Notes under the pieces: model-generated
What the model saw: only the letters and a program-made list of their open reading frames with translations
What the model was told of the DNA's origin: nothing
Databases searched by the model: none
Shown: in pieces, positions 57,935 to 64,000 of the stretch
Position numbering within the stretch: position 1 is the first letter of the stretch
Layout: each line of letters opens with the position of its first letter
Translations under genes and position numbers: made by a program
Assembly (NCBI GenBank): GCA_023053685.1
Contig: JALIGW010000004.1
Span: 86,127,249-86,191,248 of the forward strand
Direction of reading: 5' to 3'
DNA: 64,000 bases
DNA from: Diadophis punctatus similis
Taxonomy: Eukaryota; Chordata; Lepidosauria; Squamata; Dipsadidae

Positions 57935-58019
57935 AGAATAGAATAGAATAGAATAGAATAGAATAGAATAGAATAGAATAGAATAGAATAGAATAGAATA
58001 GAATAGAATAGAATAGAAT
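57935..58019 (+). repeat. (GAATA)n array at the LINE end
   Basis: About 17 units follow directly on the LINE 3' end (TTGGCCAATAAAATTC on the minus strand). Confidence 0.97.
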
Positions 58020-58087
58020 TTTATTGGCCAAGTATGATTGGACACACAAGGAATTTGTCTTGGTGCATATGCGCTCAGTGTACATAA

Positions 58088-58275
<188 letters not shown>

Positions 58276-59520
58276 AAAGAAAAGATACACTCATCAAGAA
58301 TCATAAGGTACAACACTTAATGATAGTCTGGGTACAAATAAGCAATCAAATCATATTAGGAACCAGTCAATGTAAATTGTAAGGATACAAGCAACAAAGT
58401 TGCAGTCATACAGTCATTTGTGGGAGGAGATGGGTGATGGGAACGATGAGAAGATTAATAGTAGTGCAGACTTAGTGAATAGTTTGACAGTGTTGAGGGA
58501 ATTATTTGTTTAGCAAAGTGATGGCATTCAGGGAAAAACTGTTCTTGTGTCTAGTTGTCTTGGTGTGCAGTGCTCTATAGCTTCGTTTTGAGGGTAGGAG
58601 TTGAAACAGTTTGTGTCCAGGATGTGAGGTGTCTGTAAATATTTTCACGGCCCTCTTTTTGACTCGTGCAGTATACGGGTCCTCAATGGAAAGCAGGTTG
58701 GCAGTAATTGTTTTTTCTGCAGTTCTGATTATCCTCTGAAGTCTGTGTCTGTCTTGTTGGGTTGCAGAACCGAACCAGACAGTTATAGAGGTGCAGATGA
58801 CAGACTCAATAATTCCTCTGTAGAACTGTATCAGCAGCTCCTTGGGCAGTTTGAGCTTCCTGAGTTGGCTCAGAAAGAACATTCTTTGTTGTGCTTTTTT
58901 GATGACTTTTTGATGATAGGTGTCCATTTTAGATCTTGCGATATGGTAGAACCTCAAAATCTGAAGGTCTCTACTGTAGGTACTGTGTTGTCTAGTATTG
59001 TAAGAGGTGGAAGTATGGGAGGGTTTCTCCTAAAGTCTACCACCATTTCTATGGTTTTGAGTGTGTTCCATTCCAGATTGTTCCGGTCACACCACGCGGC
59101 TAGTTGTTCAACCTCCCATCTGTATGTGGATTCATCATTGTCTCGAATGAGACCGATCACTGTTGTGTCATCTGCAAACTTCAGTAGTTTAACAGATGGA
59201 TTGTTAGAGATGCAGTCATTGGTATATAGAGAGAAGAGAAGTGGAGAGAGCACACAGCCTTGGGGGACCCCTGTGCTAATTGTACAGGTATCTGATGTGA
59301 TTCTGCTTAGCTTCACCTGCTGCTTCCTGTTTGTTAGGAAGCTTATGATCCACTTACAAGTGTATTCAGGTACCACTAACTGGTTCAGCTTAGTTAGAAG
59401 AGTGTCTGGAATGATGGTATTGAATGCTGAACTAAAGTCTACAAAGAGAACCCTTGCGTAGGTCTTTGGAGATTCAAGATGTTGTAGGATGTAGTGCAGA
59501 GCCATATTAACAGCATCATC

Positions 59521-60186
59521 GGTCACTCATGCCATTGTCACCTCTAGATTGGACTACTGTAATGCGCTCTACATGGGGCTACCCTTGAAAAGTATCCGGA
59601 GACTTCAACTGGTGCAAAATGCGGCTGCGCATACTGTGGTGGGTGTCTTAAGATACACCCATGTAACACCCATACTCCGCCAGCTGCATTGGCTGCCCAT
59701 TGGTCTCCGGGTGCAATTCAAGGTGTTGATCATCATCTTTAAAGCCCTACATGGCTTAGGTCCAGGTTATCTTCAGGACCGCATCCTACCTCATACTTCC
59801 CTTCGACCGGTTAGGTCCGACAGAGTGGGTCTCCTCCGGGTCCCGTCAGCCAAACAATGCCGGCTGGCGGGGCCTAGGGGGAGGGCCTTCTCTGTAGGGA
59901 CACCTGCTCTCTGGAACCAACTACCCCCAGAGATCCGAATTATCCCCACCTTGCTGGCCTTCTGAAAAGCCATTAAGACATGGCTCTTCCTGCAGGCGGG
60001 GTGATTTTGTGACAACTTTCCCCCATGTATGCATGGTTTTGTATGTCTTTTTAAAACTCTTTTTAAATTGTTTTTAATAATTTTATTGTTTAGTTGTTCC
60101 TTAAAATGTTGTACGCCGCCCTGAGTCCTCAGGGAGTAGGGCGGCATAGAAGAACACTAATAAATAAATAAATATAAATAAATAAA
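59521..60186 (+). mobile_element. L2-like LINE inserted in the CR1-clade LINE
   Basis: The + strand encodes about 138 residues starting [20 protein letters not shown], with [40 protein letters not shown] and [10 protein letters not shown], the C-terminal block of L2-type ORF2. It ends in GCCGCCCTGAGTCCTCAGGG and (AAAT)n. The 6-bp duplication ATCATC (59515-59520 and 60187-60192) flanks it, and the host LINE reading resumes exactly after it. It is heavily 5' truncated. Confidence 0.92.
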
Positions 60187-60233
60187 ATCATCTGTGGATC
60201 TATTTGCTCGTCAGTGGGAAGCTAATTTGCAGA

Positions 60234-60703
60234 ATAAGTCATGTTTTGAAAACTATTTCTGTAAATATGTATCCTCTTTGATAAGTGGAAAAGGAATCTT
60301 AGAGTTGCCCCCCCACACACACACACACTTAACGTTTGTCCACTCGTTGCGCATCTGAGTTGTACAAGGCTGAAAGCTTTTGTGTGCTATTTGAAGCTTG
60401 TGTTGATATTCTTGTGGCACAAAGGTGCTGCTGGTGACCATCTCACCTTGAGCATGAATGCCGGAGAGGAGGGGCAAAGGCTTTAAAAGGGGTGGAGGGT
60501 TAATGCGAATAAACTCTACCAAGCTCTGCATTTGGAAATTTGATTAAAAAATAATTCAGCAGAGTGTCCAAATCAAATCATGTTTTTAGTCAGACTGGCA
60601 GTCGGATTCTTCAGGGTCAGGTAGTTCCAGGTGACAATTAAATTGCAAACTTCCCATTGATCTGGTTTTCTGAGTCAAATGGCTACAGACCAGACTGACT
60701 CAA
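60234..60703. other. Unassigned intronic DNA
   Basis: A short CCCCACACACACACAC run at 60310-60328. Nothing else recognised. Confidence 0.5.
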
Positions 60704-60831
60704 CCCAAAGGTGCTTTTTTCAAAAGGCAACTGGACTTTCTTTAAGGAAAAACAAAGAAAGTCCAGCTGCCTTTTGAAAAAAGCCCCTTTGGGACAACCA
60801 GGACCTGGATGACTGAGAAACTCCATAGACA
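60704..60831. mobile_element. GGATGAGAAGCGAAAC-family palindrome (40-bp arms)
   Basis: The arms 60704-60743 and 60754-60793 are reverse complements at 38 of 40 positions, with a 10-nt loop. The right arm continues into ACAACCAGGACCTGGATGAC, the family tail. The GAAAC block itself is not included. Confidence 0.85.
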
Positions 60832-62310
60832 GATTGACTCAACAAACCGAATCTTAGCCAATTTGCCAAACTTCTCCGTGTGTTCCTAAATCCAAAATCT
60901 GAGATTGCGCTTGACTGTCTTCCTTTCAAGGACCCACTCCTGCTTCTTGCCCCAAAGGAAACATAGCCTGCCTAATAAATTGGACCCCCATCCTACCCCA
61001 CCCTTCCAAAAAGCCTGAAGGTGGAAGGAGGAGGAAGGAAGGAGGAGGGAAAGCCACCTTCCATAAGGAGCAGACAGAGTCACGCAAAATGCAGAACGGA
61101 GGTATTGAAAAAAAAGACCAAGTACTGTAAGTGGATTAGCTTTCATGAAGGCACAGGAGAGGCCAAGACAGGAATAAATGTTTTTATTTAGCTTGTTTCT
61201 CTTCCAATATACAAATTCACCCAATTATGGAAGTTTATCTCATTGGATTAAGGTGGAATGTGATGACAAAGCTGCAGTTCTTTGACTCTGAATCTAACTG
61301 CTACTGTCATCGCATTTCACCTTAATCCTATAATATAAACTTTCATACATGTATATTCCTTTAGTATTATTTTCCTTTCACTCTGTTTAGCAATTTTCCC
61401 CTCCTGGCTATACATAAATGCTGTTAGATTGGCAAGAGTTCTCTAGTTGTACCATGTTCCTGGAACAACTTATGGAAACAAATGAAATATTGTTGTAAAT
61501 CTGTAACCCTCTTAAGGATATTTTTATTTCAAACTGTATCGCAGTAGCTTTAATAGGAAGGGATTTTATATTTCTGACTCCATTTAAAAATTAGGAGCAA
61601 TAACAGAGTCCATTATTACTAAATCTTAGATGCTAAGCTTTAAATTGGAGGCAATGGGCTTGAGGTGGAGGAGAAAATCTTTACAGAGAATGGAATTTGC
61701 AGAGGAGAGAGTCAGGATTATGCTAAACTTTCCTACAAATCGTATGGACATGTTTTATCCATCTTTTCTTGCCACCCCAAACTGAATGCTGGGACCCTCA
61801 GAATTAAATATTGGTTTTCAGGTTCTCTGCTACCTTATTCTCTATCATTCAGTATAAAAAAAGGAGGCAACGTTTAGATTGCTTAGATAAGCTGAAATAG
61901 CAGTTAAAATGTTCCATTGATATGCTCAGTTGTGTGTAAAGTTGAGGAACATTTATAGATTGAGAAGACCAGATTGTTGTTTCAGATACAATTAATGCTT
62001 TGAACATCAGAAAGATTTGTATATTTTAAAAATCCCAAGAGCATTAGATTACCTATTAATTCTCAATGCATTATTGTGCATGTGATTATAACATTGATCA
62101 ATGCTGAGTAAAACCTCTTTTAGTAAGTTTTGGTTCATGGACTTTTTAATAGAGAGGGACGGGGAGAAAGAGAAAATGTAATATTTTGCCCCAGAAGAAA
62201 TTTGTTTTAAACTCTTTATGGGAGGGACAGATCCAAAAGATATTTATCCCAAATGGACAACTGGCCTTTGGGCCAGTTTCTAAGGAGAGTGAAGGAAACA
62301 TTCACCTGTC
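60832..62310. other. Unassigned intronic DNA
   Basis: No features recognised. Confidence 0.45.
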
Positions 62311-62523
62311 CCCAACGGTGCTTTTTCAAAAGGCAACTTTCTTTGTTCTTCCTTGAAGACATTTCGCTTCTCATCCAAGAAGCGTCCTCAGTTATTGGAT
62401 GAAGCTTCTTGGATGAGGAGCAAAACGTCCTCAAGGAAAGAAACAAAGAAAGTCCAGTTGCCTTTTTGAAAAAGCACCTTTGGGACAACCATGAGACCTG
62501 GGTGGCTGAGAATCCCCCATGGA
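62311..62523. mobile_element. GGATGAGAAGCGAAAC-family palindrome (73-80-bp arms)
   Basis: The left arm 62311-62383 and right arm 62404-62483 are imperfect reverse complements with a 20-nt loop. Both contain the GGATGAG...AAAC block in opposite orientation. The right side continues into the family tail (GAGACCTGGGTGGCTGAGAA). Confidence 0.83.
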
Positions 62524-64000
62524 CAAAACATTCAACTTTCCTTCTTCCACCTGATGGAAATACAGATTGAAGTGAAGGCTCAGTCAAGGGGAAAGCATTG
62601 CAAGGCGCATCCTTTGATAAAGGCGTAACCATTTCTCGAGAATATATTTGGTAACTCAGATCACTGGTGAGACATTGAAGGAATGGGGGCCAGTTAGTAT
62701 CTTCTTTAAAGGCCATCGGCAGGCAAATGAATACCCTCTCAAAGATCTCATCCCACTTGAACAGAAGAGCACTGAAACAAAATATCTAAGATACTTCTAG
62801 ATAAATAAGTCTCCAATGTGCCATCAAAGAGGCAATAGAGATATAATCCTAGGGTGGTTTTGTTTTTCATGGAAAACCCTGGTGGATGGCTTGTGGAAGT
62901 GGAAGTGTTTAACCATTTGTTGCTTCTACAAAGCTCCCAACAGCCTATGTAAAACGTTTAGACTCTAGTCCCCAAATAATATTAGAAGAATGTGAAGTGT
63001 TTTGAGTTCAACATTTATGCTCAAAACTCATTTTTCAAGCTCAAAACAGCTGCTTCATCATACAGAAAATGAGAAAATGCCCCCATCACTTCAGAAATGT
63101 TCTGAACTTGAAAGAAGCTCTATTTTGACCTCAGAATACTCCTTTCTCCGAAGCCTCAAAACCTCCCCAAATCAGAACACCTATTCTGAGTTTGGGGAAT
63201 GTAGAATTCAAACGCCCCTAATCTGTTCAGGTGATTTTCAGATCCATGATATCAGACCTATGTTTTGTCAACAATAGAAGTATATTATATTTAGCCTTGT
63301 ACTTGGAAAACATAATTATCTAAATATTCCACACCCAACCTAATTATGTAAACTAGACGAGGAAATTGCATAATTAAAGCATGTCTAGAAGCAAAGTTGT
63401 CTGAAGAAGCCTCGTTTTCTCACTCCTGGGTGTGCAAGAATAATTTGAGGGGTGTGAATCTAAAGTTTCAAATTGCTATTCTGGAAGCTGTATTACTGTT
63501 TAGAACTAACTATATTCAGCTAAGTGGGGCAAAACATGTCCTGGTACCCTATATATTTTCTGCAAACGTATAGTTTTCACTCGAAACTTAGCAGTGATTT
63601 AAAGCCGATCAATACAGTTCAGTGAACGGAGGTGATTGAGTTATATGTGGGTTCTGCCTCGCCTGTCTGTAGACATGGAAATGAATTGAATATTAAAAAG
63701 ATCCTGTATATACTAAACAAATCTAGCATGTTGTAGGGGGGAAAACAACTTAGAATGTGCTAGTTTCCTATGTGAGGAGCTTTTAAAAATATGGGAAAGC
63801 AATCAAAGATTTGATTCCTTTTCATTCTGAAGTGGCGCAGGCCAAGAACAGATGTACTGTAGGAGTCTATTTATCATATGTTCTGGCTTTTACATGTGTA
63901 TGAAAAAAGAAGGAAAAAAAGCCCAGATGTTAGTAATATTTGATGTATATGTAGCCTGATGAATGTTGATCGCACACAGAACCAGAAAGAAACAAAAGCT
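62524..64000. other. Unassigned intronic DNA
   Basis: No gene, exon or transposon ends recognised up to the window end. Confidence 0.45.

Noticed and set aside
58745..59461. A 238-codon + strand frame
   Set aside because: It is antisense to the LINE reverse transcriptase, whose minus-strand motifs (FADD, GVPQG) are unmistakable.

Overview
This window is nuclear DNA of a squamate reptile, most likely a snake. The evidence is the repeat content: CR1-type LINEs whose 3' ends run into (AATAG)n or ATTCT arrays, tRNA-derived squamate SINEs with a GTCTAAGTGCTATTGCTATT-type tail, 5S-rRNA-derived SINE pieces, several hAT transposons with intact 8-bp target duplications, Penelope-like element (PLE) remains and long GATA, AAAT, CTT and GGAA arrays. 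There are no operons or prokaryotic signals. The species call is inference.

I can support one host gene. A CpG island (about 21170-23390) holds the first coding exon of a class 3 semaphorin, best matched to SEMA3A, on the + strand (21940-22055). It has an MGW start in strong Kozak context, a hydrophobic signal peptide, the motif KKNGPRLKLSYK and a strong splice donor. The signal peptide and the motif are in different frames in this sequence: one extra base lies between them. Positions 1 to about 21170 are 5' flank and 22056-64000 is the start of a very large intron 1, so more than 99 percent of the window is non-coding.

Layout. 1-2.5 kb: unassigned, with a decayed minus-strand coding-like stretch. 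2.5-10.5 kb: SINE, L1 end, CR1 pieces, three hAT MITEs and a PLE remnant. 12.2-13.3 kb: a 1136-bp hAT element carrying a huge near-perfect hairpin. 15.8-16.1 kb: a SPIN-like hAT. 17.8 kb: a PLE tail with a hammerhead-like core. 18.3 kb: a CTT/CTC tract. 20.9-21.2 kb: GA and GATA arrays touching the CpG island. 22-64 kb: intron 1, with L2-like and CR1 LINEs, 5S-like pieces, microsatellites, PLE tails at 34 kb, a PLE coding remnant with a GIY-YIG-type endonuclease at 35.7-36.2 kb, a solo LTR inside a SINE at 39 kb, and a nested LINE complex at 57.9-60.2 kb.

The most interesting pattern is the set of PLE-derived tails. Several keep hammerhead-ribozyme-like cores (CUGAUGA, GAAAC, minimal stem III), and these tails and a second repeat family recur as head-to-head palindromes. 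All repeat family names were assigned by eye from sequence, not by database search.
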